NCBI GenBank assembly: GCA_037176885.1
Contig: JAWWNJ010000011.1
Span: 2,170,001-2,234,000, forward strand
Direction of reading: 5' to 3'
Origin: Favolaschia claudopus
Lineage: Eukaryota; Basidiomycota; Agaricomycetes; Agaricales; Mycenaceae
DNA length: 64,000 nucleotides
The notes below the pieces were generated by a model, which did no database searches, was not told the DNA's origin, and saw only the letters and a list, made by a program, of their open reading frames with translations. This document shows positions 1 to 12,492 of the stretch, one piece after another. The stretch's first letter is position 1, and each line of letters begins with the position of its first letter. Both the position numbers and the translations under genes were made by a program.

Positions 1-2475
1 AGAGTAATACGCTGTCGAAGCTACGACGGGCGAGTATGCAGTAGCTGGCGAAGCATAGGCGGAAGATGTAGTCGTCGTCGCGGGCGATGCATACGTCGTC
101 GAAGTCGAAGTCGTAGATTTAGCTGGAGGTGATGTGTACGCCGAAGTCGAAGTGTCCTGGTGGTGGTACCCCGCCTCCGCCTCCGCCACATACCGCGCGT
201 CGTAGCCATTGCCATCCTCGTACTGCATCAGCGCTTGTCCCTGCTCAGCGATATACTGCGGCTGGGTGTACGGCGTATAGGGAGTGACGGGACTCGGCTG
301 GGACGACGCAGACTGCGGGGCGGCCAACGTAGAAGTGGCTGCGTAGTATGAGGAGGGAGCTGGCGGCTCGGACGTCTGCGCCCCTCCCTGTACAGCTACC
401 CTCTCCTGCTGACCAGCCTCCCTCACGCCAGGTTCACCACGAGATACCCCGACGAACCGTGACGTCTCCACCACCCCGCCGCGCGCCTTCCTCTGCAGCC
501 GATGTTGTCGAATCGACGGAACAGGCAAATCAGCCTGCACCACAGCCGGTTGCCGCACCTGCACCCGCCCCGCACCCCGCTGAGAGATCGACGGGACGAA
601 GTGCCGCTGCGCTGACCTCCGAGGTGCTGTAATCGCCGTAGGAACAGGAACAGGAATAACGGCCGCCGGCTCATGATCAACGGCCTCGACCACCATCCCC
701 ACGAAGCGTTTCGGCACCGGGTGGTGCAGCGGGACGTGGTGCGTCTGGTGGTCTGGGGCGGTCGAAGAGGGAGAACGAGAAGGATGGGCCGAAATGGCGG
801 GAGAGTGATAGCGCGACTGCGGCGAGGAATACTGCGTCGTCGACTGAGGCTGCTGCTGCACGAGAGCCGGAGATGCAGCAGCATGACCGCTGTGAGTTTG
901 AGTTGTTGGTACCACGATCGAGGATGGAGGGTACGCTGGCGCTGGCGCTGGCTGGATCTGAATCTGCTGCTGCTGTTGTGGATGAAGACGAATTGGAGGC
1001 ATCGACACGACGGGTTCCGTCGCTGACTGTGTTCCGGGCGACTCTTCCGACGCACCCGCACCGAAATAATCCACCGGCGAGAGCACCTGATGCGGCCTGG
1101 GATATGCGTAAACGCGCTGCATCGAGGTGTCGATGGCGGGGAGGGCGCTGTGCGTTTGGCGCCGCGGGATGGGATGCGGATGCGGTGGGGACATCGGCAT
1201 AGGCATAGGCGCGGCGGGTATGGGATGTGAAAGTGAAAGTGGGGATGGTAGGGGTAGACGAGAGGGCGAGGGCTGCAGCACCATTTCCTCCTCGACGTCC
1301 ATCTCGCCTTCGGCATCGACGTCGTCGTCGTCGTCTTCCCCCTCCCCATCAACGTCGTCGGCACCCTCACTATCCACGTCAACGTCCATCTCTTCCTCTT
1401 CTCCGCTGAAATGCGGCGCACCATCATCTAGAGTAAATAAATAATTTCAGCCGTGGCTCACTTGGTATTAGTATATTAATATAATACGCTTACCACCTTC
1501 CTCGTCCTCGCCAAACTTCAGCCCCAGATCGAGAACCAACGCCGCGCTCCCCGCTAATCCCACCGGCGCACCCATCATACACGGGTGCCCCTCCAACAAA
1601 TGCGGATTCCGCAAGAAATAGAACCGCGAGTCTTCCAACGGGGGAGGCGAAAGCGGCGGCGAGGGCGACCTTGAATTCCGCGCGGCGTATTCATGCGCAT
1701 ATTCGTGCTTGAACTGCGCAGTGCCGTACGCGATTTCACTTGTTGGGGCCTTGGAAGACGCAGAACCGTCGGCGGAATACTCGTAGTCGTAGTAAGTGAT
1801 GGGGGTGGTGTCGTGGGGGGTCGAGAGCGTCGAGGAGGCGGAGGTGGAGGTTGAGGTGGAGGTGGCGGCGGACGGCGCAGGGGAAGGCGGCCCCAAGGAC
1901 GAGAACGAGGAGCTTGCGCTGAGTGGGGGGGCGGCGGCGGTCATGCCCCTCCTCCCTCGCCGTCTGAGTACCCTCGTAGTCATCGCCGACGTAGAGGATG
2001 CCTTCCTGGAGCTATTGTTACTCGCGGGTTTACGCCTCGAGCCGGGGGACAAGTGAATACGATAACTATACGGTCATCCAACAATTCGTTAGCGCGTCAT
2101 TCATTATTCAATTCCCCCGCACCCAGAAGAAATTGGGAAAAATGCTACTCACTGCTGCTGCAGATTATCTTGTCTTGAACACCGCGTCTCGCAACCCGGG
2201 AAGGGGCATTTGTGATTCCGCTCTCCAGTGTGTATGCGCGCATGTCGAGCAAGATGGCCTGTGGTGCTGAAGCCGCGAGAGCAGACGGGGCACAGGTGAG
2301 TCCTTTTGGCGCTTGGTGAAGACGAGGCCAAGGTCGCTGCTGGGGTCGTGGTTGTGAGCTTCGTCGTGGGCGCCGGCGCCTTCTTGGATGGCGCCGACTC
2401 GCGGCCTTTGCTCACTGCAGCCGTCTCCGTCTTTGCAGTCGCCGTCGTCGTCGTAGAGCCCATAGAGTTCACCAA
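1..2475 (-). CDS. C2H2 zinc-finger transcription regulator (3' end cut by window edge)
   Basis: Exons on the - strand: 2475-2153, 2065-1494, 1427-1 (open to the edge, about 773 residues visible). Two C2H2 fingers lie at residues 62-82 (CPVC...HARIH) and 90-112 (CPFPGC...HYRIH). The first intron (87 nt, branch CTAAC) falls inside finger 2, and only correct splicing restores its two histidines, which fixes the junction. The linker TGERNHKCPF is typical of NRG1-like basidiomycete regulators, a family of DNA-binding proteins that act in the nucleus. After the fingers come a basic Ser-rich stretch, an Asp/Glu-rich run near the start of exon 3 (MDVDVD, DDDDDV) and a long Pro/Gln/Ser/Tyr-rich tail suggestive of a disordered regulatory region. 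Intron 2 (66 nt) is phase 1. Target genes are unknown; fold and class are secure, the exact orthologue is not. Confidence 0.9.
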
Positions 2476-5400
2476 GTCTTGAGCGTCGAAAGCATTGACA
2501 TGGCGTGTCGTTTAAAAGAGTAGTTTTATGTGTTGCATGCTTGAAAAAGAAGACATAATATGTTTATCTTGTTCCAGACGAAATCTCGATTCGATACGGA
2601 TCGGCATCTTCTTCTTTGGGGTGTTTGGCTTTGTTATGCTGTGGGAAGGCTTCTTGCTTTCGCACTTGCCTTTTTCGGGGCTGTTCCTTTCTCATGACAT
2701 AACGTTGGGCTCTGGGCTTCGCGCTTCAAGGAGATATTGCATTGCCTCCAAGATGTTTTGGAACTTAGCGCCGTTGACGAGACGACGTGGAGAGGGGGAG
2801 ACAATTCACAGACTGTCCAGTGACTGAAGTTATTTCAAAAAAAATGCATGTAGACCAAGTATACGCCGCTGTCGAATTAATAGTCTGTATGAAGAACAAT
2901 CATGTGTGAATGAGAGAGTGAACAAGTGAACGAAATAAGACAAAGAAATCACCGTGGGTCCGTGCTCACACGCACGCGCTTTCAGCGAGGCACGGTGGAA
3001 CGGCGCGAGGTCTTGCAATGTGTTTGATAAATTGTGAACGCGACTGAGAGAGAAAGGAAGGAGACAAAGACAACGAGTTGGGGACAAAGATAACGGGTTC
3101 AAATCAACTGCTTCAAGGCTTCAAGGCATGAACGTTTCGCTGGTCTGGTGGCGTTCGTGCCATACGATCAATTGGTGTTTTGATCGGTGGTTGTGAATGT
3201 TCCTGGGCGTGTGCTCTCTTGCCTTTTCCCCGACCGACCGAGTACTGTACCAACCAGACTAGACCACGAATATAATAGCTATGGATCATTTGACAGTAAC
3301 CTTCGAACCACCCAGCCATCGATTTTCAATTCACTAGTAACATTCAAGCGCTTGCCCTCAATAAATCACAAACTCACCTGTTCCTCGCCTCCCCTCTCCT
3401 TCACCTTCATGTCACTCACATCTCACTTCCTTTGCACGACACCGCGTCCTTGTGCATTTGTTAAATTTCATCCAAGTACATAGCTCGCATCAAAACTTCC
3501 AATGATCCGCGTATGGGTCAGCAGAAATGACAGTGCCGGCGCGATTCGTAATGGGAATTGCTGAAGAATAGGGGCTCCACGTGATGTTTGAGCGAAAAAT
3601 CATATTTTTCTGAATACCGTATGGTGGAAATTGCCGCACTATGCATTTTTGGCAAAGTCCAGGAGGCGCAAGTGCGGTGACCGGCGTCTGGAAACCAGAA
3701 GCAGAGGCTGCAGGTGAGGTTGAACTCAAATTTTGCTCCCGTCTTTTCCTAAAATTCAGTAAATACTTAATGAACAGCGGAGGCCAGAATACAAGCAATT
3801 TGACTAGTAAGTGTTTCAACCATCTTCAACCAATATAGATCCAATTCTCAATTGATTTGTAAGTGCTAGTAGCGTCCCCGATTCCCGACGCCAAGCCAAC
3901 CTTCCGTCCTTCCGTCGGCGCCCGCCCTGCGTTCCATTCTACGATGAATCGAGTAAGTACGTTCTGAGCAGGCCCATTCTGCATACTTAGTGCTCAATGC
4001 AACAATAACGAGGACTATAACATCAGTGAAACATCCACCTCACTTGCCTCCCGGAACCACGCTATACTCTATAGTACTTTCGCAGCCGCATCACAATACA
4101 CGACATTTATGCATCGTCCTCCAATAACTTCACTGGCGCACTCTTCACTCACTTTATCAAGGCGGGGAAGTCACACCTCCTTCTAAAATGCGACTGTCGA
4201 TCAATGCCGCGCTTAACCTAGGCGAGGGCGGATATTGCTTTAGGCAAGAGTTAAGCGCCGGGTAAGGGTGCTGGCATATCCAGTCGACAGGCTGATATGC
4301 ACGCCACGCGAGCGGTGAACGCGGGTGAATGGGCGCGTGCGGGTGCTGTATAATGGGGTAGTAAAAACTTGAGACGGGTTCGGAAAGTTTGTGAGCCCAA
4401 GTGCTTCAAGTCGGCTTATTTGAACGAATCGATAAGTTTTCGTCTTTGAATGATTTTGAATGAGCTAAAACGGTGACCTGATTGCCGCGCCACGCGAGCA
4501 GAGCGACGTGATTGAATTAGAATTAGAATCCAAGAGGTTGAGCTAGAGTCGGGGTCGGTCGGAGGGCCACGTCGGGCCGACACTATATACGATTGAAACA
4601 CTCGAATCTCGATCCCTATACTTATGTCAAGAAACAGCGAACGTCGCGTTGTCGAAGCTGTGGGAGAGGTTGGGGTAAGTATTATGTTACTTATGAGGTG
4701 TTGAAACGAAAGAAAATTTATGTACTGTAGTCAAGCTGTGAGGCTGCTGTAAGTAAGTAAAATAACAGCCTGTAATTGAATACTCATTGATTGGAATGGA
4801 ATGAATGTGCTGGAGTCATAATGACTCAAGCATTATATTGCAATGCTTGGTTTCCAACGAAAGCATTACATATAGGTCGATGTGCGTTCAGCGATAAACA
4901 CTCACCGCAATCCCGACAGTTGGAGTGCATATTATTGCATGCTTGAGTTCAGGTGTCCGAGCGATGCATGTTTCTCAACGAAATTGACCAAGACGTCCAG
5001 TGCACATCTCTAACCGAGGAAAACAAGGCCAACGAAAGCAGTCGAAAGCCAATGCGATGAATGAATAAAGACTGGCGTCGGATCCCGCCGTAGAGAGATA
5101 GCGCGTACCCGCCCCGTCGACAGAAGAGATAATGCTGAGACCGAGTCGGAGGCTGGCAAACTGCCAAGGAAACTGGCCAAGCTCACTTGAGAGTACGACG
5201 TAGCCCCGTCGAGCAGAGAATTCTACATCTGCTCAAAGTCTGTAAGAATTTGCATTGAGTCCACCGCGCTGCAATACATACTTGAACTCTTCTCAACGCT
5301 CGAACAATATTCCGAAGATGAAAGACGCACAAAATCTCAACGGCGAACTCGAGAACCCCAAAACGGATGATCGTCATCCGGCCGCCGAAAGAAGCTGCAG

Positions 5401-7055
5401 TCGTCAGTCGCTGTCGTCTGTCTTCGACAGGAAAAATCAGACTAGAAAGAGGTTTTACCATATACAGCTTAACGCGTCAGGCTTGCCGCTTGAATGTTTT
5501 GAAGTTGGTGGCGGGGAGGATCTATCAGATTTTTGGTGATCATGAGCAGAGGAAGGAAAGCTGAAGGAAACCTTAAAACTTAGCTTGGATGGCGGAGTTC
5601 GGAGGGGAGGAATCAACCAGCGAAGAATCGCGTCGGAGGCTCGGCTTGGGCGAGAAAAACGACCTCATGATAAGTAGCCGCCAGCGTTACCAGTGGCGTC
5701 GAGCCAATAAATGGATTCAATACGCTTTTGTGGCTGGCGTTGCGACGGAACTATGTAGCGACGTCGGGAGAGCTATTGCGCTCACAGACAAAGGGATCTA
5801 GAAGGCTACTCTGCATGAAAATTCAGAAAAGGTTGGCAGACAGACTCGAAGCGCCCGAGTCTCTCTCTGACTCCAAACCAGCGGGGATGAGTGGGATGAA
5901 GAGAGAAGATCATCATGGCAGAAGACACGAAAAAGAAGCGTTGGTCATGCCACGCGACGTTGTAAGGGAAGGCGCAGCGTTAATCAGTGATACGCGGCGG
6001 GCGACGAGTCGGATAAGCAAGAGAAGCGCTCGTCGGGTGCAGTATCCGTCGTCCGAGATCAATCCCGACTAAGGCCGACCTCGTCCGAAAGCAACCCGAA
6101 AACTGTCTAGGCCTTGGCTCACCAAAAAAAATCGAACCACTTTCTACCTTCTCCTTCTCCTCTTGAATTGGTTCAGAATGCATGCTTGAATGAGCATGTG
6201 CAGTACATACATGCAGGCAAAGTCTCCATCTCCGCCTTCCGTGTTCTTCGTCAAAACGTGCAAATCAGCGGCCAGGCACTCCAGTCAAAGCACAAGTAGC
6301 CTAATTGTGTTTCAAGATTCGCTTTGAACCCACATACAGGCCCGTCTTCCGCGACAGTGGACAATCACAATGAAAAGTTGCGGCTCGGAGCTTCTAACCC
6401 TACTCCAAAATTTCCCGCCTCAATCCGTCAATGCAAGTGTACTGTCTGCAGACAGACACGAATTTTCGATGTGTTCGTTCCCGCCATTGAGATCCGGCAG
6501 AGGTACAAATACGTGGCCGATCACTCTGCCAACACCCGTGAAACCCGAACCAATGGGACGCCCCGCCCGCGATTTCGCTTGATTTTCCGTCCCGCGAAAA
6601 GATACGAGCGGTTCCGCTTTCAATCCGAATTTTGCTTCCGCGGAATTTCGTTGCCTGCCACTGGGCACGTTATCTGAATCTGGAGCCTTTATTTTATCGT
6701 TTCCAGGTCCACCTCCGCATCTGCTCGAGCGCTCTCAATTCTGCCATGGCGCTTCTATAATCGAGGATCTCACCCAACGCTACCTCATCACAAAGTTGAG
6801 ATTATGGCAAGATTATGGTCGCAAGACTTGCACGGTTTGTCCGAGTCGCTGGTATGCTCATTCAACAAGCTTCGAGTTTGCTTCGATTCCACAATTCATT
6901 CAGAGTAACACCGGCACTAAAACCACCTCCTCAAGTACATAAATACCGCAACACCCAGCACTAGTTGCACGCGCTAGCTGGATGGCCGCCATGATTCAAC
7001 AAGGTTGAACTTGACCTCTTCCGGTGTAGCGCTTCTGACGCAATCAAATAACAAG
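2476..7055. other. Gene-poor stretch upstream of the C2H2 gene
   Basis: No reading frame here shows a recognisable domain or a convincing chain of spliced exons on either strand. The part next to 2475 must hold the C2H2 promoter and 5' UTR. Short open frames (for example 5589-5801 + and 3490-3819 -) look random in composition. I see no structural RNA. An unrecognised small multi-intron gene cannot be excluded. Confidence 0.4.
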
Positions 7056-7285
7056 GTTCACCAGGACCGATGATAATCCCAACAGAGGTCGTCCCAGAAA
7101 ATCAGCCTTCAAATGAAATTCGTCCGAATGAATTAGGTTTTCCCACGGTTTTTGAGGTGTGCAAAACGTGTTTCTCAATGATCATGAGGCGGTCACTTTC
7201 GAAAATTTGAGACACAAATTTTGAAAAAAATTCGGACGAATTTGTGGGACGACCTATATAAGGATAATCACCGGTCCTGGTTCAC
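7056..7285. mobile_element. MITE-like element with terminal inverted repeats and 6-bp target duplication
   Basis: The ends of 7062-7279 (218 bp) are inverted copies of each other over about 35 bp: both begin CAGGACC, followed by RTGATWATCC and, after a 7-nt divergent spacer, AGGTCGTCCCA; an AATTCGTCCGAAT motif follows further inside each arm. The element is flanked on both sides by the direct repeat GTTCAC (7056-7061 and 7280-7285), as expected for a target-site duplication. It carries no reading frame, so it would be non-autonomous. CAG at the tips is common in hAT elements, but those usually make 8-bp duplications, so the superfamily is left open. Whether other copies exist in the genome cannot be seen here. 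Confidence 0.75.
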
Positions 7286-7949
7286 CCATGGTTGAAAGTG
7301 CAGCTCGTGACTTCGAACGTCGCAAATGGTAACTTACGGGAACGACTACAAAAGGTTCGATCTCGCCGGACGCAACTACGAACACTGCTCACTTCTGCAG
7401 TACGACATTGTTGCTAAGGTGCACACCGACGAACTGACTTGCAAAATTGTCCCATTCCCGAGCGAATACTGTTCTCGTTTTCTCTGTCCTGTGGAATTCA
7501 AAGGCATTCAGCCATTATTTTGCTCCGTCAACACGGAGTGAAAGAGCTACTAGTACTAGTAGGTTCCTGCACATCATTTACTTGGCACACCGAGATACTA
7601 AGTACTTCAGGAAAACCCGACCAACACCGCGAAGGCGGCGTGCGTTGTCAATCACTCGCACAATCAGAGTCAATGGTTGTAGCGTAGAATAAGTACGGCG
7701 GCGTTTTGTGCGTCTGAATCTTCGAACACCGATTATCTCGGGAAGTTGGCTTTCCTGTTCTTTTTCGGGAAGAGACTTTGGCGTCCCTACGGAGTCGATG
7801 AACCGGGAGATGGGAAACACCATCGCCACGGAGATTTCGTACGTTGATGTCCACATTATCCACCCATTTAAAGCTACTCAAAATAGTTCGCAGATGTCAG
7901 AGTCGTTCATTATGGTTTCTCCCCTTGCCATCATCCTACCGCTGCCTTT
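7286..7949. other. No gene recognised between the two inverted-repeat elements
   Basis: Overlapping short open frames (7326-7541 +, 7578-7856 -) share no family motif and have no matching splice partners. I see nothing else to annotate. Confidence 0.35.
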
Positions 7950-8420
7950 AGTCTTGTGTTTACCGCGGGGGTCTGACCGTGTAGCCAGAGTATTATGTAA
8001 TATCATGTAAGCAGACTTCGAGTCGCGTGAATTTCCTCTAAGCAACGCGATTTCTGTGGATATTTGGTGGGAAGTCTACTCTATATGAGTCAAACTATCA
8101 TTCTGGTGCCTCAAAATTGTGAAAAGGCTGTCGCAATGCCTTGCGCAGAACACGCGTGTTTGTGGTGTTGGGTTTTCGGCCGAACCGGGCCCGACGGCCC
8201 AAAAACATACTGACAACCTGGCTTACACCAAACTGTGCGGTAGATATCTCAGAAAGTGCTGCAAAACACTATTAAGATCCTCATTAGAGTATAAGAGCTT
8301 GTAAGAATGTTTGTATCGGGAGGAAGGAAGCGTTGGAACGAATTTCGGACATTGCCGGCTTACATGATATTATATAATACAATCAGTACACGATCAGACC
8401 CCCGCGGTAAACAACAGACT
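7950..8420. mobile_element. Second inverted-repeat element, about 470 bp
   Basis: The left arm (about 7951-8015) and the right arm (about 8356-8419) are inverted copies of each other over about 60 bp. Both contain TTTACCGCGGGGGTCTGA and further inside TAATATCATGTAAGC. The outermost shared bases are AGTCT/AGACT. The middle (about 340 bp) encodes nothing recognisable. No convincing target-site duplication was found, so this could be a MITE or simply a large palindromic repeat. It is unrelated in sequence to the element at 7056-7285. Confidence 0.6.
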
Positions 8421-11400
8421 CTATGTAGCGAGGGCACCGAGCTCAAGTACATAGAGCGTCTGTCTAGGAGAGACTACGCTGCCTTGGGCGGTTGAAGAGA
8501 AAATCGGTAAACCATCCGAGGTGATTAGATTCCATTGTTAGACTGTGGATGGCAAGTTCAATAAATAAGTTGGTTGGATAGGTGTATGGATGGTGGGAAG
8601 GAGTTGCGGATTGAATAGAGAAGGTTTCCCTCGGCTGATAGCGGAGAATTTGCCTGAGTTCAATCAGGTTTCTGCTTGAGTTTGATGTGCGTGCGAGATG
8701 TGGTTAAATTTGAACCGTGAGACTCACACAACTCAAGGGCAAGCTACCATTCAACCGACAAGGTTACCAGCGCTGGCGTGCTAAATCAACCAAGATATCG
8801 GGGAATTGCATTCTCCTCCGTTCTCCAAGTTAAATGGCTTGTCAAGTCATTTTTTACAGATTGAAAAAAAAGCACTAACGTAGCTAGCTGTCGATGTCCA
8901 TCGATCTGGGTCTGACTCTCACCCAACGCAGATATAGACATCAGTGAGAGAAAAAAGGAATTAGCAGACGGCTCACTGTTGAAGCTGAAAGAAAGAAATC
9001 GAGTCGCCCAGGAGACGAGCAGCCACCGCCGAAGTAACTCAGACTATCTTTGTTCTGTCCACCTAACCAACCGGACCGGAATCGTGAGAGCCGAGAAACA
9101 CTGCTCAAGTTCGTTGTTCCGTGCTTTATTTTTTAATCATCAAAAGTTGACCAATCCCGATCGAGTGTACCCATAGTTTCAAAAGTGGCTGTATAGCTCT
9201 GACTTTGAATGAAGCCACCAAGGTGCACTGCGTCCAAATTGCGTCCGAGTTAAGTATGTCTTTCCGAAATTCAATTGACCAACTCACTGTTGCTGTTGCT
9301 TTAATTAATTGGCTGCCACAGGAGGATATCGAGGCGGAACATGATCCCAAAGTTGAAAGTACTCGCTTGGTGTCAACAAAGGAGGTGGCGGGGTCGACTG
9401 TCAACACACACACCGACAGCACGGGGAGTATGATACGACGCCAAGAAAGATTCCGTAACAACAAAGTGCATTCGTCTCTGCTCTTTGTATTTGAACAAGT
9501 GGGTATTGTCGGAGCCTGAATTTTTTGGGGGTGTTGGGTTGATATATATAAGTAATGAGTAACGTACTGTGTCCTTGTCTGTGGCGAGTAATTATTATAT
9601 TGTGGCTTTTGATTATTCCTTCTTCTTGCGAAAGCTGTCTCGTTTTTGTTGGTTTAGTGGTTGTTGGTGGACGTCAACGTCGACGTCGGCGGCAAGTCTG
9701 CGTGGTCGGGAGGTATCAGGTAGGTAGGAATACACGGCACCGCTTGGGAACGCCGGGTTGAAGAAACATCCCGGTGTGAACGCGAGTCGGGGCGGGAGCA
9801 ATTCTAATTTCTGGGGTATTGCGAGAAGAGGGTGTCGGAGGAACAGAAGAGACACAGAGACGTTGTTGAGGCACATGAAGTTCCTTCGAGTCCTCGAAAA
9901 TGATGATACACATCTGCAACTCGTCCGAACGAACGCACGACAAGGCAAAAGCGAGGCATGATGTCGGGATTTGATTGGCTTCCAGCTCGAAGAGAACAGA
10001 AGCAAGCAAGCTCGTTAGATTTGCAAGTGCAGCCGTACTGTGGCGTACATATGGTCGCCGGGTGCTTACCATAATTGCCCTCGGAAGGACAATTATCCAT
10101 GTATTCCGTCAATCGAAGGCCAGACCGCAGTGAAGGCGAGTTGCCCCGGGTTCGGTGTACCCCAAGCTACCCCAAAAGGCATAATAGCTAATTGATTAGA
10201 GCGGGATGTGTGGGGAGAGGAGAGATGGCGAACGGGATGTACCATACTGCCTCGATTATCTGTGATTTGAGTGTTCCTCGAGCCCGAATTCCGCCGAGCG
10301 GGGTATCCCGCGTTGATAAACAGGCGGAATGAAGGACCGACGGATCTCAGGAGAGCAGAAACGTGAATATTGGTTACATTGTCGGATAAATGAGCAGAGG
10401 ACGACGCCACAATGATAATGGCGAGTTGTAGGTCCGGAGCGCGGCGAGGTGGGACGACACGGAAAGACGGGTTTTTGTTCACCTTGACGTTAGCCCGAGC
10501 AGCAAGTCGGAACGAGGCGTAGAATTCAATATGGGGAATCGAATTCCGCTTCAGGCACCAAGTAAATTCCTCTTGAAGTGTGACGTCCCATGAAGTATTG
10601 AAGATCGTGTAGCGGAGCAGGTGGAGGTAACAAAGAAAGTTACAAAACAGATGGCCCACGGCAGAGTATGTACGAGCCAGGTGGCTATTAGTTATCAAAA
10701 TGGGGGAGCGCGGGCTGGCGGCGTTGTTTGTCGAAAACGTGCGTGTTCCGGGTGCTTTTAGCTATCATCGAACAGGGAGATCACAGTGATGCAGATTTTG
10801 GCCACTACGACAGTAACACCGCAAGGCAAAATTCGGCCAGAGTCGAGGTACTCAGCGAGGGGAGGAGAGATCCCGTCGGATAGAGCCATGAATGACGACG
10901 TGTGGATAGTTTACGGCAGTCGACGGTGTTGGTGGAGGGAGCTAGTCAGCGATTTTTCGCCAGCCGCTGACGTCGGCCGCGGAAACTGTACAGTCAGTAA
11001 AAAAAAACCTGGCCAAGAATACCCAGACACCACTATCGGTGGGTGGATGGCCGAAGTTTGTCATGAGTGGATTCAAAGTCGGAAACGGGGAGAAATGCGC
11101 AATGCGAATTCCGTGTATCACAGAATCACACAGATAGAGATCCGCGCCTCAGATGTTGACTGCGGCAATGTAAGCCACGACTCGACGAGCAGGTGGCAGA
11201 TTCGACGCAAGATAATGCCCTAGTTATCAGGTGGATCGACTGGCAGCGACATGAGGCGCAAGATGTGGAGGAAGGATGTAAACGAGGAAGCGGAGAACAA
11301 AAGGGAAAACAAAAGAGTTCGTGTGATGTGACAGCCTCCATGTCACACCAACTCTCCGTCACAAATGTCGGGGATTGCCGTGGCTTGGGCGGTGGTCCTT

Positions 11401-11702
11401 GTTCCTATCCATCTTCGTGCGGTGGCAGATTGTTCTAGTCCCTCTGCTTTTCCGTCCAGCCCTTCATCATCCCGCTCAAGAGTGACGCAGCACAGGTGCT
11501 GCTCGGCCTCGCCTCAGCGTCCATTAGATTACTTCCAGGTGTTACGCACGTCCCACGGCCCCACAGAGCTAAATCGGAAGAATTCGCAGGACCAAGCGGA
11601 ATATAAGGATAGACTTTACTCGGTGAGCACATCGTACCATTACTCGACCGTTCTACAACCTTACACAACCTCGCCCTTGTTCACTCAGCACAAGAATCAA
11701 GG
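8421..11702. other. Long stretch without a supported gene
   Basis: Several open frames of 100-200 codons exist (9205-9519 +, 9613-10005 -, 10093-10698 -, 10786-11223 +). None shows a domain, a sensible composition or consistent splice sites, and they overlap one another on opposite strands. The last few hundred bases hold the promoter of the gene at 11703. Confidence 0.35.
11601..11607 (+). promoter_or_regulatory. TATA-like element upstream of the Ser/His-rich gene
   Basis: ATATAAG sits about 95 nt before the ATG at 11703, on the coding strand and in an otherwise non-coding stretch. The spacing fits a core promoter with a short 5' UTR. Confidence 0.4.
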
Positions 11703-12492
11703 ATGACCGAAGTCGACTACTCCCCTGAAGCATATCATCGCTACCAGCGCACGCAGCAGCGGATTTCGAACTGGGCAGACGACACCGCTCACTGTGCCCC
11801 TCAGTACAAGAATCCGTTTCTGCCGCGCACAGATGTTCAGAACAACTTCTACCACAAGCCTTCTTCACGATCCTCCTCGTCGTCACGTTCCTCGCCCACA
11901 CAGTCCCATTCATCGCATCACGGGCGACGCACGCCACAGCGCACCCAGTCATACGGGTACGGCGTGCAACCGCAAGCGGGCGTACGCTCACCCCTCCGCT
12001 CGCATACCATCGCCGTCGACGCTGTCTCGCCTGAGGATTCCATATCCCAAGTCTCCGGCCCGTCGCACCGAAGTGGTGGCCACCGCCGCGCACACTCACA
12101 TTCCCCGAGCCGGCACACGTCCTCGCACCACCATCGAAGCAGCCACCGCTCGCCTACCACAGCATACGTCGTGCCCCAGTACGGTGGAATGCCATACGTC
12201 CAGGCGCCACAGCAGATTCAGTATGCGCAGCCACAGCCAGCAGCGTACGTTGTCGATACCCGTAGCGGAAAGGTGCAGCCAGTGGTGCGTTTCCATATCT
12301 TCCTCGTTAACCTGGCCCTAGTATGCTTACACAGTTTCTCCCATGCAGTATCCCAGCTACCCGCCTGCTGCTCATCCGTCGCAGGAACATCACGGCGGGT
12401 TTCTTTCACGCCTATTCGGCAGTCAAAGCAGCGGGAAACACAGCCGTAGTCGCAGCCTCAGTGGTGCTCGCTCCGGGAAGTCGCGGAGATAG
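11703..12492 (+). CDS. Ser/His-rich low-complexity protein of unknown function
   Basis: Two exons, 11703-12284 and 12349-12492, give 241 residues. The 64-nt intron is GT-AG, phase 0, ending CATGCAG; reading through it would give a hydrophobic tail unlike the rest. The N-terminus (about residues 1-50, with DYSPEAYHRYQRT) is less biased. Residues 50-150 are rich in Ser, His, Arg and Pro, followed by a Tyr/Gln/Pro/Val segment. The C-terminus (FLSRLFGSQS, then Ser/Arg repeats ending KSRR) is basic. No catalytic motif, signal peptide or membrane helix is visible. Such disordered proteins are common in mushrooms. I do not recognise the family and assign no function. Confidence 0.75.

Noticed and set aside
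423..1427. 334-codon open frame on the - strand, rich in Arg and Thr
   Set aside because: It overlaps exon 3 of the C2H2 gene in another frame. The frame that continues from the spliced zinc fingers stays open to the window edge and has a sensible acidic/Gln/Pro composition.
10093..10698. 201-codon open frame on the - strand
   Set aside because: No domain, no splice partners and random-looking composition; overlapping frames exist on both strands.
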